Source: Lamellibrachia columna (Eukaryota; Annelida; Polychaeta; Sabellida; Siboglinidae). From it: 64,000 nucleotides of DNA. The translations under genes and the position numbers were made by a program. The notes beneath the pieces were generated by a model. The model ran no database searches. It was not told the origin of the DNA and saw only the letters and a list, made by a program, of their open reading frames with translations. Positions within the stretch are counted from its first letter, which is position 1, and each line of letters begins with the position of its first letter. The stretch covers positions 1,646,227 to 1,710,226 of the forward strand of contig OY759261.1 of the NCBI GenBank assembly GCA_963662155.1. The letters are read 5' to 3'. Shown here one piece after another: positions 1-11,200 of the stretch.

Positions 1-537
1 CACACCAGGAACATTGTATAAGATCACACCAGGAGCACTGTATAAGATCACACAAGGAACACTGTATAAGATCACACAAGGAGCACTGTATAAGATCACA
101 CCAGGAACACTGTATAAGATCACACCAGGAACATTGTATAAGATCACACCAGGAACAATGTATAAGATCACACCAGGAACACTGTATAAGATCACACCAG
201 GAACACTGTATAAGATCACACCAGGAACATTGTATAATATCACACAAGGAGCACTGTATAAGATCACACCAGGAGCACTGTATAAGATCAAGACAGGAAC
301 ATTGTATAAGATCACACCAGGAACATTGTATAAGATCACACAAGGAGCACTGTATAAGATCACACCAGGAACACTGTATAAGATCAAGACAGGAACATTG
401 TATAAGATCACACCAGGAGCACTGTATAAGATCACACCAGGAACAATGTATAAGATCACACCAGGAACACTGTATAAGATCACACCAGGAACATTGTATA
501 AGATCACACTAGGAGCACTGTATAACATTATATTATA
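1..537. repeat. 24-bp minisatellite, ~22 copies, runs off the left edge
   Basis: Head-to-tail copies of a 24-bp unit (consensus core AGGAACACTGTATAAGATCA plus CACC) with scattered substitutions such as GGAGCA, ACAAGG and AAGACAGG. Because 24 is a multiple of 3 the array gives a 174-codon open frame of an 8-residue repeat; this is a by-product and not evidence of a protein. The last unit runs directly into the E element. A single-copy inverted relative of the same junction lies at about 5,790-5,850. Confidence 0.95.
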
Positions 538-1180
538 GTCTGAAGTTTGTCGATAATGATATTAGAAACCACAGTCAAACCACTGTAAGATTTCATAACC
601 AAACTGTCCATGTCTTTAAAATCCATCCTCATTTGATTTAGCCGCAGAACCTATTGGTTGATGTCCTAATGTGTAATGTGTAAATAGTTTATGTAACACC
701 CGCAAACGGTTGAATTTAAAAATGGCTATTTTTCAATAATCGAAATAATTGACTTTAGTCGTTATATCTGGTAAGGTTCAAAATAGTGGATATACCAAAT
801 GGAAAACACTGTATGGATCAATGCCGATCATGGGCGTGACTTTATCACCGATCATATCACAAAGTTACGATATTTCACCAAAGGTGACAATTTTGAGTTT
901 TCAGCGTTTCCATTTTCATTTCAATTAATGTTTGACGAAACATTAAGTATTTTTATTTCGCACAATGAATTTCAAATGAGACTAACCAAACAATCGAATT
1001 GAGGAGAGACCTTTAAGGAAAATAGCAAATAACAATGGTCGGACAACACCTGGTCTAAATGTGATGTTGTATATTACATTTAACACTTTACCACTGATAT
1101 TGTGGTTTAAAGTTTAATTTATAGGGCATATATATTTACAGTATTAAAAGTTTTACTGTAATCCAAACAGCAGCACATTT
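530..1180 (+). repeat. Dispersed element E, copy 1 (long form)
   Basis: This segment recurs as an inverted copy at 5,125-5,850 and, in shorter form, at 2.2-3.1, 4.67-5.1, 17.5-17.8, 30.3-30.8 and 52.1-52.4 kb. Diagnostic internal stretches are GACTTTAGTCGTTA, ATCTGGTAAGG followed by AAAATAGTGGATAT, and TTTCAAATGAGACTA. A 67-codon frame at 799-1,002 has no recognisable domain and is not conserved in the other copies. I see no transposase, no RNA polymerase III boxes and no clear terminal repeats, so this looks like a non-autonomous element of unknown class. Confidence 0.75.
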
Positions 1181-1284
1181 TTCACGTTGGTGTTGTTTAT
1201 TTAGCAATTTTATAACTATGTGTCTTGTAAAGCGTCAAGAACAATTTAAAATTGGATCTGGCGCAATATCAAATAAAATGTAAT

Positions 1285-1460
1285 ATTATTATTCTGATAT
1301 TGTCTCGTTTTGAGAAAGATGATGTGTTCCACATTGTCTTTAAAATGCTGAATGCTTTCCAGGCATTTCCAATCCTGTTTTTTACTTCTTCATCTGTTCC
1401 TCCTTTTTCTGTCACTACACTTCCCAGATAGGTGAATTTGAACCTTTTGATAAGTAGATA
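1285..1460 (-). mobile_element. LINE RT C-terminal fragment, RTE-like
   Basis: The minus strand encodes a short uninterrupted stretch containing FTYLGSVVTEKGGTDEEV, then KNRIGNAWKAFSILKTMW. This pattern is typical of the region after the RT catalytic core in RTE-type and similar non-LTR retrotransposons. No upstream RT motif is present, so it is a dead fragment of roughly 55 codons. RTE is the best guess for clade from motif style; other LINE clades are not excluded. Confidence 0.7.
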
Positions 1461-1559
1461 CCAATTAAGCCTTAGAAAACAAATATTATCCTGCTTGTTC
1501 TTGTCCGATCATATTTATTCTATCTTAAACATAATTTAGTATGTTATTTAGTATGGTGA

Positions 1560-1943
1560 GACCGGGGCACCGTGTTTAGTGAGGCACCATGCTCAGTGGG
1601 GCACCATGCTCAGTGGGGCACCATGCTCAGTGGGTCACCATGCTCAGTGGGGCACCATGCTCAGTGGGGCACCATGCTCAGTGGGCACCATGCTCAGTGG
1701 GGCACCATTCTCAGTGGGGCACCATGCTCAGTGGTCACCATGCTCAGTGGGGCCCCATGCTCAGTGGGGCACCATGTTCAGTGGGGCACCATGTTCAGTG
1801 GGTCACCATGCTCAGTGGGGCACCATGCTCAGTGGGGTACCATGCTCAGTGGGGCACCATGTTCAGTGGGGCACCATGCTAAGTGGGGCACCATGTTCAG
1901 TGGGGCACCGTGTTCAGTGGGGCACTATACTCATCGGGTGCCA
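1560..1943. repeat. 17-bp minisatellite, ~22 copies
   Basis: Tandem copies of a 17-bp unit (GGCACCATGCTCAGTGG) with variants in the CTC/TTC position and occasional 1-bp deletions. Three overlapping plus-strand frames remain open because the unit has no stop in any phase; none looks like a gene. The flanks are AT-rich and unrelated to the unit. Confidence 0.95.
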
Positions 1944-2164
1944 TTTGTAAAATTTACGGTAACTGAGGTTCATGACCCGATATTGTAGTCTGCATCATAC
2001 GTCGCTCATTGGCTGTGAGTTTAAGCGACGTGACGCTATTTTGTTTAAAATGATTGAATGTAGTAGTTTGGGAGCAAAACAAAAGTAATTCCGACGACTG
2101 ATAATGTAGTTCAAATTGCAGCATTGCATTGGTCAATATGAAACTTATTGTTAATAATTGTTTT

Positions 2165-3075
2165 AGTTGCTTCCTCAAATGGTTCAGCCCATCGCGAATC
2201 CGGTTCACTTATGTCCAGACGTGTAGTGTGTGACTAGTTTAAGTAATGTGTAGTGTGTGACTAGTTTAAGTAATGTGTAGTGTGTGACTAGTTTATGTAA
2301 TGTGTAGTGTGTGACTAGTTTAAGTAATGTGTAGTGTGTGACTAGTTTAAGTAATGTGTAGTGTGTGACTAGTTTATGTAATGTGTAGTGTGTGACTAGT
2401 TTAAGTAATGTGTAGTGTCTGACTAGTTTATGTAATGTGTAGTGTGTGACTAGTTTAAGTAATGTGTAGTGTGTGACTAGTTTATGTAATGTGCAGTGTG
2501 TGACTAGTTTAAGTAATGTGTAGTATGTGACTAGTTTAAGTAATGTGTAGTGTGTGACTAGTTTAAGTAATGTGTAGTGTGTGACTAGTTTAAGTAATGT
2601 GTAGTGTGTGACTAGTTTATGTAATGTGTAGTGTGTGACTAGTTTAAGCAATGTGTAGTGTGTGACTAGTTTAAGTAATGTGTAGTGTGTGACTAGTTTA
2701 TGTAATGTGTAGTGTGTGACTAGTTTAAATAATGTGTAGTGTCTGACTAGTTTATGTAATGTGTAGTGTGTGACTAGTTTAAGTAATGTGTAGTGTCTGA
2801 CTAGTTTAAGTAATGTGCGCAGTCTGTTTAATAAAAAATGCCTATTTTTGTTCAAATCATCAAAATAATTTACTTTAAATCGTCATTTTTCAGCATTTCG
2901 ATTTTCACTTCAGTTAATGCGAACAAGCATTTAACTAATTTAATAGTTTGTCTGATGATTTCACAAAAACTACATGCAAAAGTTGCACAAACGAACTAGC
3001 ATGTTGCAGTGGATACTAGGTAGATTTGTCTTTTCGTAAAACAACTGTAAACATTCCTTTGGGTCACTCTATTAT
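2165..3075 (+). repeat. Dispersed element E, copy 2, split by a 27-bp array
   Basis: The left part (2,165-2,212) matches the start of other E copies (CCTCAAATGGTTCAGCC, CGCGAATCCGGTTCA). The right part (2,820-3,075) matches the later part (AAAAAATGCCTATTTTTGTT, CATTTCGATTTTCACTTCAG, TTGCAGTGGATACTAGGTAG). The right part lacks the central GTCGTTAGATCTGG block, so it also carries an internal deletion. The array between them occupies the position where other copies have one or two ATGTGTAGTGTGTG-like segments. Confidence 0.75.
2213..2816. repeat. 27-bp minisatellite, ~22 copies, inside element E
   Basis: The unit is GTGTAGTGTGTGACTAGTTT plus AAGTAAT or ATGTAAT (27 bp), with rare CTGACT or GTGCAG variants. 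In the other E copies this position holds one short related segment (for example ATGTAGAGTGTGTATAGTTC at about 30,368). The array is therefore an expansion of E's own sequence. The 216-codon minus-strand frame through it is an artefact of the multiple-of-3 period. Confidence 0.93.
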
Positions 3076-4664
3076 TTAAAGGTGTGAAAGTAAAGATGTT
3101 TACCTGGCCCTGTCACCAACACAAAACAACAACCTCGACTCTCTCTAAAATAATTCGTTCTTCGCCATAATTAGGTTTGTAAAACAATAATAAACAATAT
3201 CAGAAGACAACTAGTTTTCCAACGATACCAAACATGATAACATTTCGTTGATCTGATAATCAGTTGGAAACAAATAAATTTCCGATCTCTAGATTGGTCG
3301 CTATTCGGCGCCACTAGTACGACTCTTACTCACCAAAATGTCAATCGCTAGGTGAGTAATGTAAATAAGCTAATTATAAACAACCTCACATGATCTCCGA
3401 TTCGTGACAGGTTGTCTGCCAGCTGGTTGAAAGTAACTATAAACTGTTTCTCTGGCTTCAGTACAGCGGTCTCCGCGTGCCAGGATCGAGGGGTAGACGG
3501 TTAGCAGAATCACATATAATGGCTGCAAATAATTCTCCATTCCCACTGTATAAAGATGCGCTGCTTAAGTGAGCACTGGCCTAATTTGATTCTATGGAAT
3601 GGAGTCCAATTTATAGCAACATTGCGAGTGTTCATTGTCAGAACATAACCAATTCCGTTGCCCAGTAAACACATATCAACTGACTGGATGTGAAGGACCA
3701 CCTGATTCCGGTCCTCTTCAGCTGTGATGGCTTCTGTAGTATTCAGCCTTGCCTTTCCCGGGCCATTGTGTCATCCATATATGTTTGTATATTTCTTTTT
3801 ACTGATATTAATAACCAACAACCTTCAATAGCAGCATAGCTCAAACATACCTACATACATAAACCAAAGGACAAAGGGTCGGCGCCACCTTCATTATATT
3901 GATATGTTATATATACATACCTGTTTGGGTTATGCAAACAATATAAAGAAACACTCGTCCATCTGCCGTGTTCGAGCTAGCTGTCCGCATTACGTTATGA
4001 CGAAATACCTGATATAACAATGTGACATCACATGAGCCAATTTGACATAACAACAGATTAATTATCCAAATTTAAAAAATACAAGAAAAATGAACTTAGG
4101 AGGATAAAAAAATAAAGATAATAAAGCTTATTGGAATTTAATTACGGGAACTTCACTTACAATTGAAACTGAGCTTCGAAATGCAAATTGTAAATACGTT
4201 GTTGACCACTTTAGATATATGAATAGTTATGATGCAAATGATGATGAAGGTTTTGAAGACAATTATTTCATTAATGCTCCATTTACTGACAAAGTATTAA
4301 AAGCAACATTTAATTTAAATGTAAAAACAACTAGTTTTGATGTAATAATTAATTACTGTTTTAACGTTTCCACTTCTAAGATGGTACCAGCTTTTACAGC
4401 ATTGTTCAATTTGGTCTTATAATCATGTTTTATTTAGTTATGGACGTATGGATTAATTCAATCAATTTAAAGATATTAATTTTTTTTGTAGATGCAAATA
4501 ATTACAGAAGGATAACCATTACCAGTTGCACGGGCTGATTAGTCCCAGTTGTACTAAATAACATATCAAATTTATGTTTAGATAGAATAAGTATGATCGG
4601 AGAAGAACAGGCAAGATAGTATTAGTTTTCAAAAGCTTAAAAATGCCTCATTAATTCGATGTTT
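3076..4664. other. No gene recognised
   Basis: AT-rich sequence without a convincing coding region, RNA gene or repeat. Short frames at 3,510-3,701 (minus) and 4,219-4,422 (plus, 67 codons) show no motif that I recognise and no splice or repeat context. Confidence 0.6.
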
Positions 4665-5115
4665 TGCTGGTCTCATTTTAAATTAATTTTGCGAAAATTC
4701 AAACCTACCTAGTATCCACTACGAAATGCTCCTTTGTGCAACTTTTAATGTAGTTTTTTTGTGAAATCATGTGGAAAAAAAATTATTTAGTAATGCATGA
4801 AGAATTTATTGAAGTGAAAATGGAAACGCTGAAAACTCGCCTTTGGTGAAATTTCATAACTTCTTGTGATCTGCGAGATAATGGTAGGCATGCCCATGAT
4901 CAGCCGAAAGTGTTTACCGTTTTGGATATCCAATATTTTGAGCCTTACCAGATCTAACGACTAAAGTCAATTCTTTCGATGATTTCAACAAAAATACGCA
5001 CTTTTTAATTAAACCGACTGCAGATATTACTTAAATATTTATATTCACACACACTACATATTAGGACATCAATGACCCGGATACGCGATAGGCTAAATCA
5101 CCAGAGGAAGCAGTT
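4665..5115 (-). repeat. Dispersed element E, copy 3
   Basis: Reverse-orientation E copy: reading the minus strand one finds the start segment with the GACATCAATG/TGATGTCC relative, AAGTCAATTC in place of the GACTTTAGTC block, TCTGGTAAGGCTCAAAAT, and the end block ACTAGGTAGG. It lies back to back with the next E copy. Confidence 0.75.
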
Positions 5116-5124
5116 TTATTTGAT

Positions 5125-5852
5125 ATGTATTTATCAAAAGGTAAATACTGTACTACACCTTTATTGATTACAGTAAAACTTTTAATATTGTAGATATACC
5201 TGTCCTGTATATTAAATTCTTAAACCACAATATCAATGGTACATATTAAATGTAATATACAATATCATACTGATACCAGGATTCCATTTGTTTGCTAATC
5301 CAATTTCACATTCATTTTGGAAATGAATCTAACATACCTAGTATCCATTGCAACAAGTCTTCGAATAACTCTCGTTTGTGCAATTTTTTTATATAATTTT
5401 GTGCGTGAAATCTTTAGACAAAAACTATTAAAATACTTAATGTTTCGTCAAACATTAATGAAAAGGCAAATGGAAATGCTGACAACTCCAGAATTTCGTG
5501 ATCGGTGAGATGGTCATGTCCGTGATCGGCATTAATCCGTACAGTGTTTGGGATATCCACTGTTTTGAGCCTTACTGGACTAACGACGAAAGTCAATTAT
5601 TTCGATGATTTGAACAAAAATAGGCAATTTTTCAAACTAAATCGTCTGCGGGGGTTACATAAATTACTCACACACTACACATTAAGAAATCAACGAACTT
5701 GATTTGCGATATGCTAAATCAATTGAGGTTTGAGTTTTAAAGACATTGACTTTTGTGGGGGAATTTTGCAACATGTTGATTACGGTCTCTGATATCATTA
5801 TCGACAAACTTCATACTACAATGGCATTGTATACAGTGTTCCTGATGTGTTC
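5125..5852 (-). repeat. Dispersed element E, copy 4; inverted mate of 530-1,180
   Basis: The minus strand aligns almost end to end with 510-1,180, including the block TGAAGTTTGTCGATAATGAT at about 5,793-5,812 and the downstream block with TAAAAGTTTTACTGTAATC. Beyond its far end lies a single copy of the segment that is expanded at positions 1-537 (AGGAACACTGTATA). The two copies thus form a widely spaced inverted duplication of about 650-700 bp. Confidence 0.78.
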
Positions 5853-7624
5853 AACGAGTCTTCGAATAACTCGTCTGTTGTCAAAGCCGTTACTGCCCAA
5901 ATTGTGCAGTCAACCAGCTCCACATCTGATGCCACATCAGTCATCCCAGCAGGTTCAGTCAACCAGCTCCACACCTGATGCCACATCAGTCATCTCAGCA
6001 GGTGCAGTCAACTAGCTCCACACCTGATGCCACATCAGTCATCCCAGCAGTTGCAGTCAACTAGCTCCACACTTGATGCCACATCAGTCATCCCAGCAGG
6101 TGCAGTCAACTAGCTCCTCACCTATGCTACATCAGTCATCCCAGCAGGTGAAGTCAAGCAGCTCCACACCTGATGCCACATCAGTCATCCCAGCAGGTGC
6201 AGTCAACTAGCTCCACACTTGATGTCACATCAGTCATCCCAGCAGGTGCAGTCAACTAGCTCCTCACCTATGCTACATCAGTCATCCCAGCAGGTGCAGT
6301 CAACTAGCTAAACACATGATGCCACATCAGCCATCCCAGCAGGTGCAGTCAACTAGCTCCTCACCTATGCTACATCAGTCATCCCAGCAGGTGCAGTCAA
6401 CTAGCTAAACACATGATGCCACATCAGCCATCCCAGCAGGTGCAGTCAACCAGCTCCACACCTGATGCCACATCAGTCATCCCAGCAGGTGCAGTCAACT
6501 AGCTCCACACCTGATGCCACATCAGTCATCCCGGCAGGTGCAGTCAACCAGCTCCACACCTGATGCCACATCAGTCATCCCAGCAGGTGCAGTCAACCAG
6601 CTCCACACCTGATGCCACATCAGTCATCCCAGCAGGTGCAGTCAACCAGCTCCACACCTGATGCCACATCAGTCATCCCAGCAGGTGCAGTCAACCAGCT
6701 CCACACCTGATGCCACATCAGTCATCCCAGCAGGTGCAGTCAACCAGCTCCACACCTGATGCCACATCAGTCATCCCAGCAGGTGCAGTCAAGCAGCTCC
6801 ACACCTGATGCCACATCAGTCATCCCAGCAGGTGCAGTCAACCAGCTCCACACCTGATGCCACATCAGTCATCCCAGCAGGTGCAGTCAAGCAGCTCCAC
6901 ACCTGATGCCACATCAGTCATCCCAGCAGGTGCAGTCAAGCAGCTCCACACCTGATGCCACATCAGTCATCCCAGCAGGTGCAGTCAAGCAGCTCCACAC
7001 CTGATGCCACATCAGTCATCCCAGCAGGTGCAGTCAACTAGCTCCACACCTGATGCCACATCAGTCATCCCAGCAGGTGAAGTCAAGCAGCTCCACACCT
7101 GATGCCACATCAGTCATCCCAGCAGGTGCAGTCAACTAGCTCCACACCTGATGCCACATCAGTCATCCCAGCAGGTGCAGTCAAGTAGCTCCACACTTGA
7201 TGTCACATCAGTCATCCCAGCAGGTGAAGTCAAGCAGCTCCACACCTGATGCCACACCAGTCATCCCAGCAGGTGCAGTCAACTAGCTCCACACCTGATG
7301 CCACATCAGTCATCCCAGCAGGTGCAGTCAACTAGCTCCACACCTGATGCCACATCAGTCATCCCAGCAGGTGCAGTCAACTAGCTCCACACCTGATGCC
7401 ACATCAGTCATCCCAGCAGGTGCAGTCAAGTAGCTCCACACTTGATGTCACATCAGTCATCCCAGCAGGTGCAGTCAACCAGCTCCACACCTATGCCACA
7501 TCAGGCATCCCAGCAGGTGCAGTCAACCAGCTCCACAACTGATGCCAAATCAGTCATCCCAGCAGGTGCAGTCAAACAGGAGGCTGAAGAAGACAAACCT
7601 CTGCATGAAGCAGATGATCGATGA
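5840..7624 (+). pseudogene. Coding-like sequence interrupted by a 49-bp array
   Basis: A hydrophilic frame (VFNESSNNSSVVKAVTAQIV, then QSTSSTSDATSVIPAG) enters the array. On the far side, the same ATSVIPAGAV phase continues into KQEAEEDKPLHEADDR and a stop at 7,624. This suggests one Ser/Thr-rich, acidic C-terminal reading frame whose TSSTPDATSVIPAG segment was multiplied. The 49-bp unit is not a multiple of 3, so the array itself is full of frame changes and stops. A possible splice acceptor (TTGTATACAG) precedes the frame at about 5,837. I do not recognise a protein family; it could also be chance. Confidence 0.35.
5905..7575. repeat. 49-bp minisatellite, ~34 copies
   Basis: Tandem 49-bp units built from CTCCACACCTGATGCCACAT, CAGTCATCCCAGCAGGTGCA and GTCAACCAG. 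Variant units (CTCCTCACCTATGCTACATC; TAAACACATGATGCC; TTGATGTCACATC) recur in a non-random order, and a two-unit block with TCCTCACCTATGC and TAAACACATG is duplicated near 6,290-6,420, indicating multi-unit duplication steps. Confidence 0.95.
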
Positions 7625-8096
7625 AGAGAACGTTACACAATTATAATGTAGCAGTATTATGTCGCCTTCGCACAAGTTGAAATCAATTGTCGTCGTATAT
7701 AGAAAATCAACGACCTACACGTTGACGTCTTTCGCGTCTTTAGCCGCGCCAAAGTGTCGCCCGATATCAACATTTGATAATAATAATATTTTTATAATAT
7801 TTTTTTAATTAAAATGGCAACTATAGCAGTTGAATTATACAATTGGCACAGTAAAACAACCAATGAAAATTAATTAATTAATTAAGAAAAAAATTATTAC
7901 TTAAAATATAACACATTTAAAAGGTGTATGAACATCGTTTTTAAAGTTATGTTTGTAAATAAAAAAGGTAAATATAAAGGACGTAATCATAAATGAAAAC
8001 AGGCAATACTATAGTAAAACAATTATATGGCCTAATATTATTAAAAGGCCTACTACTGTTGTTACGTAAAAAGTAACATAGTTATAAATGAGTCGC
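7625..8096. other. AT-rich spacer, no gene recognised
   Basis: Very AT-rich after about 7,770, with TAATTAATTAATTAAG-type tracts. I see no coding region or repeat family. Confidence 0.6.
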
Positions 8097-9065
8097 GCAG
8101 ACTGGAGGTGCGAGGATGGTGGCATAGTCATGTAATATTCAGTTGGGTATCTCGTCCGGGCCGGTTGATTTGTGTGTTTTAATTCGTGATAGTGATTTGG
8201 CTACTTCATTGACGTTGATGATGTAGGCATCTGGGACCGTCGTGTCGGTAAGGTAAGAACTCATCAACAACGGGTAAGAGTGGTGGGGATTCATTGGTCA
8301 CAGACTCAAAGAAGTCACTTATTTCGTTTGCTACAATACTGACGTTTCCTGAACATTGTGTTAGCAAGACCTTGTAGATTGTCATAGTTAACTTTAACCC
8401 TTGCACGTTCTTTCACGGTATTCCACCATCGCTTGGGATGTTCGTTGTCGAGTGATTGGATTTTTTGTTGGTAATACTTTCGTTGCAAGGACTTTCTCTC
8501 ACGTTTGACTTTATTTCTGTAATGCCTGTGCAATGGTTGATTCCCAAAAAGAAGCGCGATCTGGCGGCGACGTATTAGATAGCGGAAATTGTCATCTATC
8601 CAAGGTCTGTCGCTGGAACAACGTCTGATTTTTCGTTCAGGGAGATGCGTATCGAGTAAAGTTCTGATGGTAGAATCGAAAAACTGCAGTTGTTGTTCGC
8701 AGATTGGTAGGTGGAATAGGGTTTCCCACGAGATGAGGTGGAGCGCTGCCACAAAACGGGCTCGATCATCGGGCCTGCAACTGCGCGAAGACGTCTTTGA
8801 AACGACTGGGTCTGTATATTTCGTGGACGTTGATGGAGTACATACTACAACCATGTGATCCGATAGGCCAATCGGTGCTATGACTACTGGACGGTGGTAT
8901 AAATCGTTTAGGTTGGTGTAGATTTTGTCCAGTGTCGCAGATCGTCGTGTTGCTACGTCAGCAATTTGATTTGGGTTGTGATTTCGTTTCAAATGAGAAT
9001 CTGTCTATTTGTTAAGGTCGCCCGTTATGATGATGCCAGTATACGGATGGTGACGGCGTACCCAG

Positions 9066-9540
9066 CAGGCAAAATGACGTTGAAAATACGTTGTTTCAAC
9101 GTCAGGTACCACGTTGTAGCAATGTCGGAAACTAGTTGGATTTGAAAGTTGTATCTACGTCGGGTTTCAACGATGTATCGACGTCGGGTTTCCACGTTGT
9201 ATCAATATTGAAAACTAGTTTGATTTGAAAGTTGCATTGACGTCGGGTTTCCACGTTGTATCGACGTCGGGTATCGACGTCGTAACAATGTTGAAAACTA
9301 GTTGGATTTGAAAGTTGTATCTACGTCAGGTTTCAACGATGTATCGACGTCGGGTTTCCACGTTGTACCAATGTTGAAAACTAGTTGGATTTGAAAGTTG
9401 GATCGACGTCGAGTTCCAACGTAGCATCGACGTTGGGTTTCAACGTTGTTGCAATGTTGAAAAGTAGTTGGATCGACGTCAGGTTTCAACGTTGCAACAA
9501 TGTAGCAAATTGATTGGATTTCAACGTTGTGTCAACATTA
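9066..9540. repeat. Left-arm degenerate ACGTTG-rich array
   Basis: Imperfect tandem subunits of about 100-130 bp, each with GAAAACTAGTTGGATTTGAA and several GACGTCGGGTTTC/CAACGTTGTA modules. The modules are partly palindromic, giving many small potential hairpins. Confidence 0.8.
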
Positions 9541-10825
9541 GATCGTTACTGTTTTCTGATAACCAACTAAAATTGTTTACAGGTGTTACTATGAAAATTG
9601 TAGTTTCCCTTCGTCAATGCTATGTATGTCGGCGTGTACACGTGGGTCTGTAGCGTAAATCGTGTACTAGAAGAGCCTGACTCACCGGCGTTACACTTTT
9701 TTCGTCGAAACAGTCAATCAACATGGTCGTTAAATACGTTTTGAACAAAATAAAGACATATATTCACCTTATTCCGATACATTTTATTTAACAATGTGTA
9801 TGTCAATGAACACATGGAATACAATGTAGACCATTACATCACTCTTGTTTGCCCAATGTGTTGTATTCAGTATCATGCAGACATTAAAAAGAGCACAAGG
9901 AGATCATTAATCACTAAGTTGAAATTTTTTCAAAACAGTCATTAAATATTATGTTTTGATAATACAACAAACATTAACAAAATAAAGATATTCACTGTGT
10001 TCTGATACAACAAATATGGTTTCATTTAGCAATGTGTACATTCCTGAACAAGTGGAATACATTCAATGTAGATTAATTCCTCTAGTAACCAGTATTCAGC
10101 AGCAGACATAATTATTAGGTGCTTTCATATTGTTAATTGTAACAGCAAACAACAGCTGTCATAAATATGGGGTCAATTCTATTTCGGAATGTATTTTCAA
10201 GAGCCGATCGGAATTGGAATCTTTTTTGGAATTGCTTCATTGAATGGAGGCTAGTCTATTAATTTCCTGTACAATCACTACAAATGTACAAACAAATCAG
10301 ATTTGTTTGGTTCTATTTCAGTTGATAGAATGTTACCCTACATCTGTCTGGTAACAGCCAGGTAGTGTAAAGAAAGTACAGACAATGGCTAAGCCATTAT
10401 TGAAACAATGTGACAAGACCAGTTGGCTGACCAATTCATGGCTTCAGAAACACCAGCTCAATGAAACAATGCACAACAAGCAAGTTAAATACTCCTTTAT
10501 GTTGTGTTTGGGGGATCTACTATGTATATGGCTTCCACACATTCTTAACACACACAAGAGGCACAATTATAAATGTGTATTTAGAGCAGGAACTACAACT
10601 TATTTTGATAACAAAGACAGCTCACAACACCATATCATCCATTAAACTGTGCCGACCTTAAAATCCGAAAAGTAATAATGGTAAGCTGACTTAAATTTCA
10701 ATGGACCCCATGGCTGACAAAACATTTTCAAACTAACCTTACGATCTCATTTTTATTAAATCACACAATAATTATAGTTTCCTAACTAACACTAAACACT
10801 ATCAATGAAAGCAAAAGTATGACTT
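9541..10825. other. Interior of the inverted-repeat element, no gene recognised
   Basis: AT-rich sequence with an imperfect ~215-bp duplication (about 9,715-9,860 and 9,930-10,085; shared ACAAAATAAAGA, AGCAATGTGTA/AACAATGTGTA and TGGAATACA blocks). Short plus-strand frames at 10,385-10,661 show no domain. Confidence 0.6.
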
Positions 10826-10953
10826 TGTAGCGGTCGGCTACTTATGATAGCACCCCTTAGTGACTCTCGCATTTCCGGCTACAAACGATCGACACACGTG
10901 CCATTTCGCTCTATCAATAAAGTTGTTTTAACGTGACTTCTTGTGTCGCTACA
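10826..10953 (+). repeat. 5' LTR of the 503-bp element
   Basis: Starts TGTAGCGGTCGG and ends TGTCGCTACA (the TG...CA rule). It contains a poly(A) signal AATAAAG about 30 bp before its end. It is identical to 11,201-11,328. Confidence 0.92.
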
Positions 10954-10954
10954 T

Positions 10955-10970
10955 TGGTGACCCTGACGTG
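10955..10970 (+). promoter_or_regulatory. Primer binding site, tRNA-Trp type
   Basis: TGGTGACCCTGACGTG lies one base after the LTR. It is complementary, with one mismatch (T for C at position 10), to the usual 3' end of animal tRNA-Trp. This primer choice is known from the CsRn1/Kabuki group. Confidence 0.85.
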
Positions 10971-10981
10971 ATGCAGATGTA

Positions 10982-11190
10982 TTGACGCACGGCGAGAAGT
11001 CGTTCGTACTCGACTACGGCAATCGACACGACCGCGTCAGCATCGATCGCCTGAAACCTGCCCATCTCGACTCGGATATTCCAGTCGATGCAGCTAAGCG
11101 AGCCCCCCGGGGCCGTCCAGCTGCCGTGCACACACGATCTGGCCGCCAAATCAGACGACCAGAACGCTATGCCCCGGGTGACGGGTGCTA
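10982..11190 (+). pseudogene. C-terminal tail of Ty3/gypsy pol (after integrase)
   Basis: The frame has KSFVLDYGNRHDRVSIDRLK, then PAHLDSDI and a basic tail (TRSGRQIRRPERYAPG) ending at TAA 11,189-11,191. This is the pattern of the extreme C-terminus of CsRn1-like pol, after the integrase core. It has no start codon of its own; the deletion junction with the leader lies at about 10,971-10,985. The stop codon abuts the purine tract. Confidence 0.82.
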
Positions 11191-11198
11191 AGGGGGGT
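11190..11198 (+). other. Polypurine tract
   Basis: AAGGGGGG followed by TTG immediately precedes the 3' LTR, in the position of the plus-strand primer of LTR elements. Confidence 0.8.
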
Positions 11199-11200
11199 TG

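Noticed and set aside
530..1180. Element E as a tRNA-derived SINE
   Set aside because: No RNA polymerase III promoter boxes and no simple-repeat tail could be found in the aligned copies.
4219..4422. 67-codon frame as a small gene
   Set aside because: No domain, no repeat or splice context, AT-rich codons; not supportable.
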